Origin: Gammaproteobacteria bacterium
GTDB taxonomy: Bacteria; Pseudomonadota; Gammaproteobacteria; Arenicellales; JAJDZL01
Reading direction: 5' to 3'
DNA: 51,261 nucleotides
Assembly (NCBI GenBank): GCA_022824665.1
Contig: JAJDZL010000223.1
Coordinates: forward strand, 1-51,261
Made by a program: the position numbers and the translations under genes. The notes under the pieces were generated by a model. That model saw only the letters and a program-made list of their open reading frames with translations. It was not told the origin of the DNA and ran no database searches. Of this stretch, positions 19,205 through 28,600 are shown piece after piece. The first letter of the stretch is position 1, and every line of letters starts with the position of its first letter.

Positions 19205-19543
19205 ACATAAGGAGGGCGACCCGTATGTTTGCCGTTTCCAATCTCCTTTTGAAATTGAAAACTGACTGAGTACAGTGCGCAAGTAGAGTCGACCGGGATT
19301 CTGAATGATCTCTACTCAGGACGCGGCCGAAAGAATCGGCCGTTCAATTCAAGTAACGATTATGTACAATAGTTTGCCAGGGGATTGTGGGTATGTGGTA
19401 TGTATCTATCTGTTTTAATGGATATATTACCACAAGTCAAATATGATATCCGCTATTTTGCAAGGCGTCCGGGCGACGAAGCATCTGACTGCCTGGCATA
19501 GCATCGAGTTTCATCAAGATTACCGGAAACAGGAGAAATTAAC
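19205..19543. other. Intergenic region before the second MttB-like gene
   Basis: About 340 bases with no recognisable gene; probably degraded ATPase remnant plus the promoter of the next gene. AGGAG at 19531-19535 is the ribosome site for the TTG start at 19544. Confidence 0.4.
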
Positions 19544-21082
19544 TTGTCTCGTCGCCAGTCCAGGGCTCGCAGGAGCCGTCAGTCAAGCAGTGACAGGAAG
19601 TTTGTTCAGCGACCTTTTCAGGCATTGTCCAATCCCTACAAACCAATGGAAATCATATCCGAGGATCAGGTTGAATCGATCCATCAGGCCAGCCTGAAAA
19701 TTCTTCGTGATATCGGACTTCGGGTGGAAAGTGATACTGCGCTAAGGCTTCTGAGCGACGCAAGGGCGGATGTTGATATTACATCCAAAAGGGTTCGGTT
19801 CTGTCCCGAGATGGTCGAAGAGATGATGACTGATCTGCCTGGTGAGTTTACCATTCACGCGAGAAATCCACAGAAAACAGTTAGGCTGGGTGGAAATTCA
19901 ATTATTTTTGCGACCGTGTGTGGGCCATCATTTGTGACCGATCTTGATCGCGGCCGCCGTTCCGGTACGCATGCAGATATGGTCGATTTCATCAAGCTCG
20001 GCGGATCATTGAACGTATTCCATCAGGACGGCGGTAGCGGGCTGGAACCACTGGACTTGCCACCTGAGACCCGTCACCTTGACATGATGTATGCCCAGAT
20101 TACGCTGACCGATAAAACCTGGCAGCCGAACTGGATGAATACTGGGAGACGGGCTCGAGACTGTATAGAAATGGCAAAAATTGCCATGCAGACCGATGAT
20201 GAAGGACTTAAGAAACGACCTGCGATCATCGGTGGACTGAATACCAATTCACCGCTTTTGTTTGACGGCGGTCAAGCCGATGGCATGCGCGAATTTGCCC
20301 TTGCGGGACAACCCGTGCATATTACCCCATTTACATTGGCAGGCGCGATGGCGCCGGCAACTGTCGCAGGTGCAGTTGCGCAGCAAAATGCCGAGTGCCT
20401 CGGCTGTATCGCGTTAACCCAGGCGGCCGTTCCCGGTTCGCCGACGTTTTATGGGCATTTCACATCCAATGTCGATATGAGAACCGGGTCCCCGGCTTTC
20501 GGTACGCCTGAATACGCCCAGTCAGTCATTATGTCGGGACAACTTGCGCGTCGCTACGGACTGCCGCTTCGATCGTCCAGCACGACTGCATCAGCCTGCG
20601 TTGACCTGCAGGCGGTTTACGAAAGCGACATGTCGATCAACGCGTGCATACAGGCCCATGTGAACTACATGATGCATGCGGGCGGCTGGCTCGAGGGGGG
20701 CTTGACATGTTCATTCGAAAAACTGATTGTGGATGCTGAGCTGCTGCAGATGCAGGCAGCATTTCTTGAGCCGGTCGTCATAAATGATGACACACTGGGG
20801 CTGTCTGCAATTGAGGAAGCTGGTTTTGGCGGCCACTTTTTCGGTACGGCCCACACGCTCGAGCGGTACGAAAACGCCTTTTACGAACCGATTCTGTCCG
20901 ACTGGCGCAATTTTGAAACCTGGCGGGATGATGGCGGCCGTACTGCGGCGCAAAGGGCCAACAGAATCTGGAAGCAGATCCTGAAAGACTACGAAAAACC
21001 ACCTATCGACCCTGGCGTGGACGAAGAGCTTAAAGCCTACATGGCCGAGCGCAAGGAGCAGATCAGGATTGAAGGCGTTTAG
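19544..21082 (+). CDS. MttB superfamily (trimethylamine methyltransferase-like) protein 2
   Basis: A second non-pyrrolysine trimethylamine-methyltransferase-family protein, 512 residues. The Arg-rich N-terminal tail (SRRQSRARRSRQSS) is typical of this branch. Barrel segments include RVRFCPEMVEEMM, TLAGAMAPATVAGAVAQQNA, YGHFTSNVDMRTGSPAFGTPE and GWLEGGLTCSFEKLIVDAE. It differs considerably from the protein at 3762 and has its own substrate pocket, so the two are not a recent duplication. TTG 19544 is accepted as start because AGGAG lies 8 bases upstream; the alternative ATG at 19646 would remove the tail. The frame contains no amber codon. It probably demethylates a quaternary amine or a related compound, but substrate and methyl acceptor are unknown. 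Confidence 0.8.
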   Translation: MSRRQSRARRSRQSSSDRKFVQRPFQALSNPYKPMEIISEDQVESIHQASLKILRDIGLRVESDTALRLLSDARADVDITSKRVRFCPEMVEEMMTDLPGEFTIHARNPQKTVRLGGNSIIFATVCGPSFVTDLDRGRRSGTHADMVDFIKLGGSLNVFHQDGGSGLEPLDLPPETRHLDMMYAQITLTDKTWQPNWMNTGRRARDCIEMAKIAMQTDDEGLKKRPAIIGGLNTNSPLLFDGGQADGMREFALAGQPVHITPFTLAGAMAPATVAGAVAQQNAECLGCIALTQAAVPGSPTFYGHFTSNVDMRTGSPAFGTPEYAQSVIMSGQLARRYGLPLRSSSTTASACVDLQAVYESDMSINACIQAHVNYMMHAGGWLEGGLTCSFEKLIVDAELLQMQAAFLEPVVINDDTLGLSAIEEAGFGGHFFGTAHTLERYENAFYEPILSDWRNFETWRDDGGRTAAQRANRIWKQILKDYEKPPIDPGVDEELKAYMAERKEQIRIEGV

Positions 21083-21138
21083 CCGGAATGCTCTTTACAT
21101 ACCTTTCATATGCCCACAGTTAACAACGGAGGAACAAT

Positions 21139-21423
21139 ATACGAAAATATCGGCGTGCAAATTGGAATGCGCCAATTTATTACCGCGGTGTGGCTCGTGC
21201 ACGGGTGCCGCCGGGACCCGACCCGACCATTCGCCAATTCGTCATTGATCTGGCGGGCATTGCAGGGTTTGATTCAAGGAAAAGTCAGCCACTGCCAGGC
21301 ACTCGAAAATTATGGGAAGCCTACGAGATATTTACACCGGCATTAATTTTTACAGAGGAAGAGATGAACAAAACTCGTCAAATTGATTCGAAATCTGTCT
21401 GCGAGTCAACTGTGGGTATATGA
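21139..21423 (+). pseudogene. IS4-family (Tn5-like) transposase C-terminal remnant
   Basis: The frame reads VPPGPDPTIRQFVIDLAGIAG followed by a PGTRKLWEAYEIF segment. This matches the end of IS4/IS50-type transposases, where a PPxxPTLREAIRMIAxLGGF block is followed by PGxxxLWxG. No start, catalytic DDE residues or terminal repeats remain, so it is a dead fragment. It lies directly after the second MttB gene, evidence that this flank is a recombination site. Confidence 0.5.
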
Positions 21424-21511
21424 AAGACGTGAATTCGTGCAACACAATTCAACATCCAAGTCCGGTCAAATATTCGGTCGCATAAATCGATTCGGCGATT
21501 TCATGATTATA

Positions 21512-21554
21512 ATATTAAGGTAAATAGGACTGTAATTCCGAATTACCTTAATAT
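21512..21554. repeat. 12-bp perfect inverted repeat upstream of an ATPase gene
   Basis: ATATTAAGGTAA and TTACCTTAATAT are exact inverted copies 19 bases apart in an AT-rich, gene-free stretch about 190 bases before the ATPase start. It may be an operator or the end of a lost mobile element. Confidence 0.5.
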
Positions 21555-21744
21555 ACCGGTGGGTTAATTCATAAAAAAGAAGCAGACGAGGCGGTAATTT
21601 CTAATGCAACTCGTTGTTATTATGATATTAACGAAAATATTATCGTCATTTTATCTCGCTTTCTATCGAGCAAGTGCAACACAGCCGGAAAAAATTTATG
21701 TATGATGGCGAAATTTTGTGATCAACCCACAAAACTGAAAGCCT

Positions 21745-23442
21745 ATGATCATTAAAAGAAATTTAGGCATAGACCTGCTCAATCCGGCCGAGCAATTTCC
21801 TGTACTGACGCTGAATGGTCCCCGCCAAAGCGGCAAAACGACGCTGGTTCGTTCACTGTTTCAAGACCATGCCTATGTCAGTCTTGAAGCGCCAGAGGAG
21901 AGAGCCTTAGCCCGAGAAGACCCGCGCGGATTTCTACAGCAATTCCTGGGCGGAGCCATCATTGATGAAGTCCAATATGTGCCGGATTTAGTCTCCTATA
22001 TCCAGGTCATTGTTGATGAGAACCCGATACCGGGAAGATGGATATTAACTGGGTCTCAAAACTTCACCATTTCACAAACAGTCAGCCAGTCTTTAGCGGG
22101 AAGAACTTCAATCAGCTGGCTGCTGCCTCCAACTTGGGACGAAATCAGGCAGTTCAAAAACCATCCTAAAGATCTTGAAGAGGCACTATATAAAGGCAGC
22201 TTTCCCAGAATCTTTAACGAAAATCTAGCACCAGGTAAGTGGTTTTCTTCATACGTGAATACCTTTATCGAAAGAGATGTGCGATCGCTTCGGAACATTG
22301 GCGACCTGACCGCGTTTCAGAACTTCATCCAACTTTGCGCAGGGCGAAGTGGCACACTGCTCAACTACTCATCGCTTGCCGACGACTGCGGGATCTCGCA
22401 AAAAACTGTGAAAGACTGGCTGAACGTGCTAGAGGCAAGTTTCGTTATTTTCCGGCTACCGGCATTTCATCAGAACATGCGTAAAAAAGTCGTCAAAATG
22501 CCGAAACTCTACTTCTATGACTCCGGATTAATGTGCTGGCTGCTCGGGATTCGAAGCCCTGCTCAAATTCGTACGCATCCACTGCGCGGCCAGATATTCG
22601 AGACTTGGGTCGCATCTGAAATTATCAAACACCGCACCAATTCCGGTGAGCGGGTAGGGGTGTATTTTTATCGCGATCACAACGGTGCTGAAGTTGAACT
22701 GGTCATTCCTGATGTTGAGAGCATTTCGCTGGTTGAAGCCAAATCTGCAACAACACCCTCACCCACCCTTTTTCGAGGAACGAATCGCATCCGGAAACAC
22801 TTTGGCCAACTGACTCAACGCATCGAAACCTCGGTTGTATACGGCGGAGACCAACCCTGGACAATCAAAAACAGTCAATTGATCCCATGGAAATGTCTGC
22901 GCTCGCTCGGAGTCGAAAAACAAGCGGTTGTTTCGATTACGACGAGTACGCAATTGAAGGCGGCTGCCGAGGTGCTGGCAATATTTCCGAACAAGACCTT
23001 TGTGCGGGCTGAGGCGAATGAACTCGGCATCGTATGGCTTGATCTGCATTGTCTGTTTCAACCAATGAAAGTTTACATTGCTGCCCGAGGCTTTGCAGCA
23101 CAATCAGTTACTGGCTGGATACCTGCAGAGCGAATCTTGCATGTCAGTCTAAACCCGTTGGCTGATGGTGGGTCGATCATATTTTCCAAACGCACAGGCG
23201 AGATTCCGGGAATGGCTGGATCCTTGGATCTCGTGTTGGATTCGGTTGATCGCACTTATCTTTACACCGATAACATTGCCGTTAACGGTGGCAAACAAAA
23301 CCAACCGGTCTCATTTGACTTCGGAGAACCATTGCATCTCGAAGATGCTGCCGGTCAAAGCGCCCAAATTCGAATTGTGGATGTTTGCGGCCAATCGGCG
23401 CTGCTGGAATATGATTTTACTTGTGCTCGGGATCATTCCTGA
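21745..23442 (+). CDS. DUF4143-type AAA ATPase with extra C-terminal domain
   Basis: N-terminal AAA domain with Walker A LNGPRQSGKTTLVRSLF, Walker B GAIIDEVQYVP and sensor-like WILTGSQNFTISQTVSQSLAGR, followed by a winged-helix segment and the DUF4143 region with its nuclease-like core (FETWVASEIIKHR, FYRDHNGAEVELVI). Usual members end at about 380-400 residues. This one continues to 565 with a beta-rich extension (from about residue 390, LGIVWLDLHCLFQPMKVYIA onward) that I do not recognise. Family members are widespread, often occur in toxin-antitoxin or defence contexts, and have no firm function. A broken paralogue lies at 47682-47831. Confidence 0.8.
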   Translation: MIIKRNLGIDLLNPAEQFPVLTLNGPRQSGKTTLVRSLFQDHAYVSLEAPEERALAREDPRGFLQQFLGGAIIDEVQYVPDLVSYIQVIVDENPIPGRWILTGSQNFTISQTVSQSLAGRTSISWLLPPTWDEIRQFKNHPKDLEEALYKGSFPRIFNENLAPGKWFSSYVNTFIERDVRSLRNIGDLTAFQNFIQLCAGRSGTLLNYSSLADDCGISQKTVKDWLNVLEASFVIFRLPAFHQNMRKKVVKMPKLYFYDSGLMCWLLGIRSPAQIRTHPLRGQIFETWVASEIIKHRTNSGERVGVYFYRDHNGAEVELVIPDVESISLVEAKSATTPSPTLFRGTNRIRKHFGQLTQRIETSVVYGGDQPWTIKNSQLIPWKCLRSLGVEKQAVVSITTSTQLKAAAEVLAIFPNKTFVRAEANELGIVWLDLHCLFQPMKVYIAARGFAAQSVTGWIPAERILHVSLNPLADGGSIIFSKRTGEIPGMAGSLDLVLDSVDRTYLYTDNIAVNGGKQNQPVSFDFGEPLHLEDAAGQSAQIRIVDVCGQSALLEYDFTCARDHS

Positions 23443-23570
23443 AACGCGTGGGGCAAAATGTGCGCTCAGGCTATCTAGCCCCGCAGCAGATGCGCTGATC
23501 TTTCAGACTCAGTTCTCATTGGAAACCGGTGTTATCGTGCTCACTTCTTGTTGGAAAACATACATACGCC

Positions 23571-24668
23571 ATGGCTGAAAAAACGTACCACTGGAATTGC
23601 TCCGATCTGTCAAGGGGAATCGACAACCTGCTGCAGCGTTGCGTCAAAATCAAACCAAGTGAGACATTGCTGCTGGTCGGTGAGACTGGCGAGGATGCCT
23701 ACTACGACACTGATTTATGTATGGCTGTCAAGCAGGCGGCGGATGGCCTTGGTGCCGTTGTACAGCTGGAGTATGCGAGGCCTGTTGCGGATGGCGCGAA
23801 TATTCCGCATGCTGTGCTGGACAAAATGATCAAAGCGGATGCCACCGTATTTTTCTCCAGGCTGGGTGATCAGACAAGGTTTACGGGTTCACCCGGTACC
23901 GGCAAGAAAGTGATGTGCTACACGCTGACAAAGGCACACTTGGGTTCGTCCTTTGCAACCATTGACCACAATAAAATGACACAAATGCTTGAGTTGCTCG
24001 AAGCGCACATGCTGACTTGCGACAGTTATCGAATTAGAACTCGCTGTGGTACCGATCTTGTCGGTGAGATCATCGCGAACAAGTCGTCGGAACCGACCCG
24101 GGAATTTCACCTTGAGCTCTTTCCGGTCATGATTTTCGAGCCCATCCGATGCCGTAATCTGAATGGGAGCATGACAATTTCCGGATTTATCACATCGACT
24201 TCAACCCGCGCCTACGAAAACAGTGTCTTGAAAATTGACGCTCCCGTTAAGGCCCTGGTTAAAGACTCCATGATTACATCCTTTGAAGGTGACGGAATAA
24301 CCGAGCAGCAGGTGATTCGACAGCTAGAAAAAGCCGCTGAGTTAACCGGCGGCGATCCCTACGCAATGCACTCCTGGCATACGGGCATCAATCCCGGCAC
24401 CTTTTATGAAGGAACCCCCTTTGATAATCTGGAAAAGTGGGGCACCGTTGCTTACGGCTCTCCCCGCTACACGCATTTTCACGGTGCTGGGCTTGAACCT
24501 GGTGACGCGGCTTACAGCCTGATGGATGCAACAATCGAGTTTGACGGCGAGCCGATTTGGCAGGACGGTCGATTCCTTTTCCTTGATAAACCCGAGGTGA
24601 GATCACTACTTACGCCACCTGAGCGAGCAGTATTGAATTCCAGATATCGTCTTGATATCGGAATCTGA
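23571..24668 (+). CDS. M29 aminopeptidase T / NicX-like protein
   Basis: A 365-residue protein resembling the aminopeptidase T (M29) fold, which also includes 2,5-dihydroxypyridine dioxygenase NicX. Supporting segments are the N-terminal VKIKPSETLLLVGETGEDAY, the mid part with ITEQQVIRQLEKAAEL, and the C-terminal metal-site region HTGINPGTFYEG and THFHGAGLEPG. The spacing of Glu/His residues is compatible with a metal site but not a perfect match to characterised M29 enzymes. ATG 23571 (MAEKTYHW) is preferred over the track start. It sits between the ATPase and a PhyH dioxygenase, consistent with a ring-opening or other catabolic role, but this is inference. Confidence 0.55.
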   Translation: MAEKTYHWNCSDLSRGIDNLLQRCVKIKPSETLLLVGETGEDAYYDTDLCMAVKQAADGLGAVVQLEYARPVADGANIPHAVLDKMIKADATVFFSRLGDQTRFTGSPGTGKKVMCYTLTKAHLGSSFATIDHNKMTQMLELLEAHMLTCDSYRIRTRCGTDLVGEIIANKSSEPTREFHLELFPVMIFEPIRCRNLNGSMTISGFITSTSTRAYENSVLKIDAPVKALVKDSMITSFEGDGITEQQVIRQLEKAAELTGGDPYAMHSWHTGINPGTFYEGTPFDNLEKWGTVAYGSPRYTHFHGAGLEPGDAAYSLMDATIEFDGEPIWQDGRFLFLDKPEVRSLLTPPERAVLNSRYRLDIGI

Positions 24669-24749
24669 AAATAAATTGCGATATTATTGGCTGTTTGTCA
24701 TTCATGTTTGTTGAACCAAGCGTTCTGTGATCGGAATTTGACTCGAATT

Positions 24750-25565
24750 ATGCAAGTAAAACCATCTGGCAACGGTCATTCATCGACTGACTCGTACGCG
24801 GTCCAGCAGGCGGATATCGACGCATTCAATGTGGACGGTGCGGTGTTGCTGAAATCTGTTTTTTCGGAACACTGGATTTCCCGTTTGCGCGAATCCACAG
24901 ATCGGGCATTATCGATGTCAGAAAACTATTTCTGGCGCCAACGGGTTTGGGAGCAGGATGCAGCTTGCCGGGATTTTTGTATTGACTCCCTGGCAGCCGC
25001 ACTGGCGGCGACGTTTTTGAACTCCGGGAAAGTCAATTTACTTTACGATCAGGTCTTTGCCAAGACTGCAGGCGACCCAGCCACGCCGTGGCACAACGAC
25101 CTGCCATACTGGCCAGTGAGAAATGGGCGGGCAGTCACCGTCTGGCTGGCACTTGATCCAATCCGTTTCGATTCAGGTCCGCTTGAGTTTGTCGCCGGCT
25201 CGCATTTGTGGGACAAATGGTATCGGCCGTTTACGACTGGCGACGATGGCAGTCAGCAAGAATTCTATGCAAGTACTGAAGTTTACGAACCGCTGCCGGA
25301 CTTTGAGGCTGAGCGCGGCCGGCACCGGATACTGTGTTGGGAAATGGACGCCGGTGATGTGATCATTTTTGATGCGATGGCTGTGCACAGTGCAAGGCCG
25401 AACACCTCAACGGCCGTCAGACGGGGCTATGCGGTCAGATACACTGGTGATGGCATGACTTACCAGTCAGCCGCTGAAATCAATCCATTTATTATCAATC
25501 CTCAATTAAAAGACGGACAGCCGCTGGATAGCGATCAGTTTCCGATCGCACATCGCAGCACATAG
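24750..25565 (+). CDS. Phytanoyl-CoA dioxygenase (PhyH) family oxygenase
   Basis: Fe(II)/2-oxoglutarate oxygenase of 271 residues. The HxD pair is in TPWHNDLPYWPV (about residue 114), the distal His in MAVHSARPNTS (about residue 211), and the co-substrate Arg follows within the same segment. FNVDGAVLLKSVFSEHWISR near the N-terminus is the normal PhyH opening. ATG 24750 is chosen over the track's TTG 24687. The family hydroxylates varied small molecules and lipids, so the substrate is open; lying 200 bases from the sterol locus, a sterol or isoprenoid substrate cannot be excluded. Confidence 0.82.
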   Translation: MQVKPSGNGHSSTDSYAVQQADIDAFNVDGAVLLKSVFSEHWISRLRESTDRALSMSENYFWRQRVWEQDAACRDFCIDSLAAALAATFLNSGKVNLLYDQVFAKTAGDPATPWHNDLPYWPVRNGRAVTVWLALDPIRFDSGPLEFVAGSHLWDKWYRPFTTGDDGSQQEFYASTEVYEPLPDFEAERGRHRILCWEMDAGDVIIFDAMAVHSARPNTSTAVRRGYAVRYTGDGMTYQSAAEINPFIINPQLKDGQPLDSDQFPIAHRST

Positions 25566-25756
25566 TCAGTTTTTTTTGTCCTGTGTGAATGCATTCGCCA
25601 AGCACTCCTGCTGTTCGGTGTCAATGCAACTGATTTACCAAGACGAGTTCTCCCGTGAAGGGTTGCCAATGGTTCTAACAGCTGCTGCGTCCAGCATTGC
25701 AAAGATTCTGTGTGCTCAAAGGAAGGGTAGCGTCTGACGGAAGACCGGGTTGAGCG

Positions 25757-27121
25757 ATGACTAGGAAGGTTGCCATTATCGGTGCGGGGGTTTCCGGGCT
25801 CGGTGCTGCGTGGGCGCTTAATAAGCATCCCGACAAATTTGATTTTCGATTGTTCGAGGCGAATGCCCGAATTGGCGGTAACGCTGTCACGGTCGATATG
25901 TTGCAGGAAGACGGAACTTCTATCCCGTTTGATATTTCAGTGACCGCGTTTATCCCCTCCGCATATCATCACATTGTGCTGTTCTTGCAACAGCACGGAA
26001 TTGACATATGCGATACCCGCTTCAGTTACAGTGTGAAGTATCGCGGCAGCATTTACGCGCATGATTTAGATTCCGACATCAAGCGGCAGCTGCAGCCAGA
26101 GATAAGAAAGTTTCAGCAGCTGCTGAGATTCCTTAAATTGATGGGGCGTCTCAATCGGTCCACATCAAGAGTGCTGAATGCGATTAACCCGTTCAACTAC
26201 GTCAGTATGGGTGCGCTGCTCAACATGGGCCGGTTTTCCGGGGACTTTCGGTACAAGGTTCTAAAACCCATGTTCGTCAATTTCCTGATGGCGACCAACG
26301 TATTCGACATGCCCGCATCTCTTTTCACTCGATATCTTGAGTTTTTTGATATTGAATGCGCAACCCCGATGCAAACCTGGGATGGCGGTACGCGTCGAAT
26401 CTACCAAAATATGTCGGCTGATTTCAAGGAAAGGATCTACCTTGAACGGCCAGTTCGAAAAGTGCATCGGCAAAAATCCGGTGTGGTTATCGAAGATGAA
26501 GATGGCGATTCAGAATCATTTGACGACGTGATTTTTGCATGCAATGCGAATCAGGCTTTGATGTTGCTGGACAAACCGACTTTACTGGAAAGCTCGATTC
26601 TGTCTTCAATTCGCTATGAGAGTGAACTGCACAATCATACGATTGTGCATTCGGATGCCTCACTGTTGCCGGACAATTCGGCTAATCCGCTGACCACCCG
26701 CAGCAACCACATTGAGCAATATGGCGCGCGACCGGATAACTATGAAATTACATATATCATGCACAATCAACAGCCTTGGGTGAACCGATCAGACAAACCA
26801 TGCCTCGTAACCTACAATCCAGTCAACCCGATCGACGAGAACAAAATCATCAAGAAGTGGTGGTTTCAACATGTTGTACACGATGTGCGACAGGTGGTTC
26901 TCCTGATTCCTGCGTTTCGCTTGATTCAGGGCAGACGACGCACCTGGTACTGCGGTGCACATACGCTGATAAACAGTCAGGAGACCTGCTTTGTTACAGG
27001 CCTGCTTGCAGCGCGACAGCTTGGCGCAGATTACCCCTTTGAGGACCCTGAAGCGCGTCGGTGGTTCAACTTTTACGGGCGAGTGATGTACGGTTGGCGA
27101 TTCAGAAAGGCGTCATCGTGA
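25757..27121 (+). CDS. FAD-dependent amine oxidase-like oxidoreductase (COG2907 type)
   Basis: A 454-residue flavoprotein. The dinucleotide fold is KVAIIGAGVSGLGAAWAL, followed by FEANARIGGNAVTV, as in predicted NAD/FAD-binding proteins of COG2907, distantly related to phytoene desaturases. Other family marks are MQTWDGGTRRIYQN and the segment HNHTIVHSDASLLPD. In many bacteria this gene sits beside a cyclopropane-fatty-acid-synthase-like SAM methyltransferase. Here the next gene is a sterol methyltransferase, a parallel that suggests a shared role in modifying lipid double bonds. It is a candidate for a missing sterol reductase/desaturase step, but that is speculation. Confidence 0.75.
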   Translation: MTRKVAIIGAGVSGLGAAWALNKHPDKFDFRLFEANARIGGNAVTVDMLQEDGTSIPFDISVTAFIPSAYHHIVLFLQQHGIDICDTRFSYSVKYRGSIYAHDLDSDIKRQLQPEIRKFQQLLRFLKLMGRLNRSTSRVLNAINPFNYVSMGALLNMGRFSGDFRYKVLKPMFVNFLMATNVFDMPASLFTRYLEFFDIECATPMQTWDGGTRRIYQNMSADFKERIYLERPVRKVHRQKSGVVIEDEDGDSESFDDVIFACNANQALMLLDKPTLLESSILSSIRYESELHNHTIVHSDASLLPDNSANPLTTRSNHIEQYGARPDNYEITYIMHNQQPWVNRSDKPCLVTYNPVNPIDENKIIKKWWFQHVVHDVRQVVLLIPAFRLIQGRRRTWYCGAHTLINSQETCFVTGLLAARQLGADYPFEDPEARRWFNFYGRVMYGWRFRKASS

Positions 27122-27526
27122 TCATCTGATGCGTTATTGCAAATTCTAGTGGCATCGAAAATCCAATAGGCTTGAATTTAACTTCGGGCGTGTGTAAAAG
27201 GGTTGTCTGTTCGCTAAGGTAATTAGCATTTTGTATTGGCAACGCAGACGCTGGTGCGTTGACCATCTGCACAACTTGCAACATTGAGTTCAATCCGAAT
27301 CAAGTGGCAACACAGTAATGCCATCCGGTCATGACCAGGTATTTCGGCTTTAGTGGTCACACGAACCGCTTCTGAAAGCAGCGTCTCAAACCTGACTGAT
27401 ATCTACTTTTGTATATGCCGAGCACCATCGAGAATAAAATGGACGCATGATTCACACAATTTGAATCTCAAAAATCGTCAATCTAAATTGATACAAAGAT
27501 GTTAACAGCGAAGTTGACGAGCAATA
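27122..27526. other. Intergenic region before the first sterol methyltransferase gene
   Basis: About 400 bases without a credible gene; likely holds the promoter of the methyltransferase. No repeat or structured RNA was recognised. Confidence 0.4.
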
Positions 27527-28573
27527 ATGCGATCTGCTCGAAACAAACAGTTCCTATCTAAATCCAACAAACGGCAGAGCTTTCGTTCTCTTGCAGATCT
27601 GCGACCCGATCAGGTTGAACCCTCGATTCATCAGTACATCGAGATTTTTGAAGCTGGTTCAGAACACAGTAAGCATCACTATCAACAGTATGTCGATCAA
27701 TATTACAACCTGGTTACCGATTTCTATCGTTTTGGCTGGGGTCAATCCTTCCATTTTGCGCCGCGACAAAAGGGCGAGAGTGTCGAGGCTGCAATGCTCA
27801 GGCATCAGCATTTTCTCGCTGACAAGCTGTCACTAAAGCCCGGCATGCAAGTGCTGGATGTTGGGTGCGGAGTCGGTGGACCGATGCACGCCCTGGCACA
27901 ATATTGCGGCGCCAGTTTTATCGGGATCACCATTAATGCATACCAGATTAAATGTGCCAAAGTAAACACTCAGGACGTTCATTCACGATGCCAATTCATC
28001 CAGGGTGACTTCATGCAAATTCCAACCGCTGCTGATTGTTTCGATAGCGCGTATGCGCTCGAGTCGATTGTTCACGCTCCAAACAGGGCAAAAGCGTTTC
28101 AGGAGGTGTTTCGAGTCCTTAAACCTGGCGGCTGTTTTGCGGGCTACGAATGGTGCATGACTGATCTTTTTGATTCGGGCAATGCAAAGCACATAAGAAT
28201 CAAGAAACAAATCGAAATGGGTGATGCATTGTCAGGTATAGGGCATACATCAGAAGTTCGCGATGGTTTGCTGGCAGCAGGGTTTGAACTGCTTGAGGCT
28301 CGGGATTGCGCTCTGGAAGCTCACCTGGATATACCCTGGTACCGTGCTTTACAAGGTCGCGATTTCAAACTTCGCAGTATTCCACGTTCACCTGCGGGAC
28401 GCGCATTAACGAATATCGTGGTGAGAGTTGGAGAAAGGCTGCGGCTATTTCCGAAAGGTACCGCGTTAGTCAGCACTGTGTTGAATATGGCGGCAGACAC
28501 GCTTGTTGAAGGCGGTAAATCCGGAATATTTACGCCCGCGTATTTTTTTCTGGCTCGCAAACCGGAAAACTGA
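27527..28573 (+). CDS. Sterol C-24 methyltransferase-like protein 1 (SMT/ERG6 family)
   Basis: SAM-dependent methyltransferase of 348 residues with the full set of sterol methyltransferase regions: aromatic region I (VTDFYRFGWGQSFHFAPR), SAM motif LDVGCGVGGPM, region III YALESIVHAP and region IV VLKPGGCFAGYEWCMTD, close to eukaryotic ERG6/SMT (YEWxMTD). The C-terminal Sterol_MT_C-like end reads GGKSGIFTPAYFFLARKP. These features separate it from cyclopropane synthases and ubiquinone methyltransferases. It would add a methyl group to C-24 of a delta-24 sterol. It lies convergent to the sterol operon, with only 27 bases between the stop codons. The best start is the track ATG, though no strong ribosome site is seen. 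Confidence 0.88.
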   Translation: MRSARNKQFLSKSNKRQSFRSLADLRPDQVEPSIHQYIEIFEAGSEHSKHHYQQYVDQYYNLVTDFYRFGWGQSFHFAPRQKGESVEAAMLRHQHFLADKLSLKPGMQVLDVGCGVGGPMHALAQYCGASFIGITINAYQIKCAKVNTQDVHSRCQFIQGDFMQIPTAADCFDSAYALESIVHAPNRAKAFQEVFRVLKPGGCFAGYEWCMTDLFDSGNAKHIRIKKQIEMGDALSGIGHTSEVRDGLLAAGFELLEARDCALEAHLDIPWYRALQGRDFKLRSIPRSPAGRALTNIVVRVGERLRLFPKGTALVSTVLNMAADTLVEGGKSGIFTPAYFFLARKPEN

Positions 28574-28600
28574 GACGGGCGGGCTGAACCTGTTATAGAT

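Noticed and set aside
3762-21082. Possible pyrrolysine-containing MttB proteins
   Set aside because: Both MttB-like frames are full length without an in-frame TAG, so they belong to the non-pyrrolysine branch.
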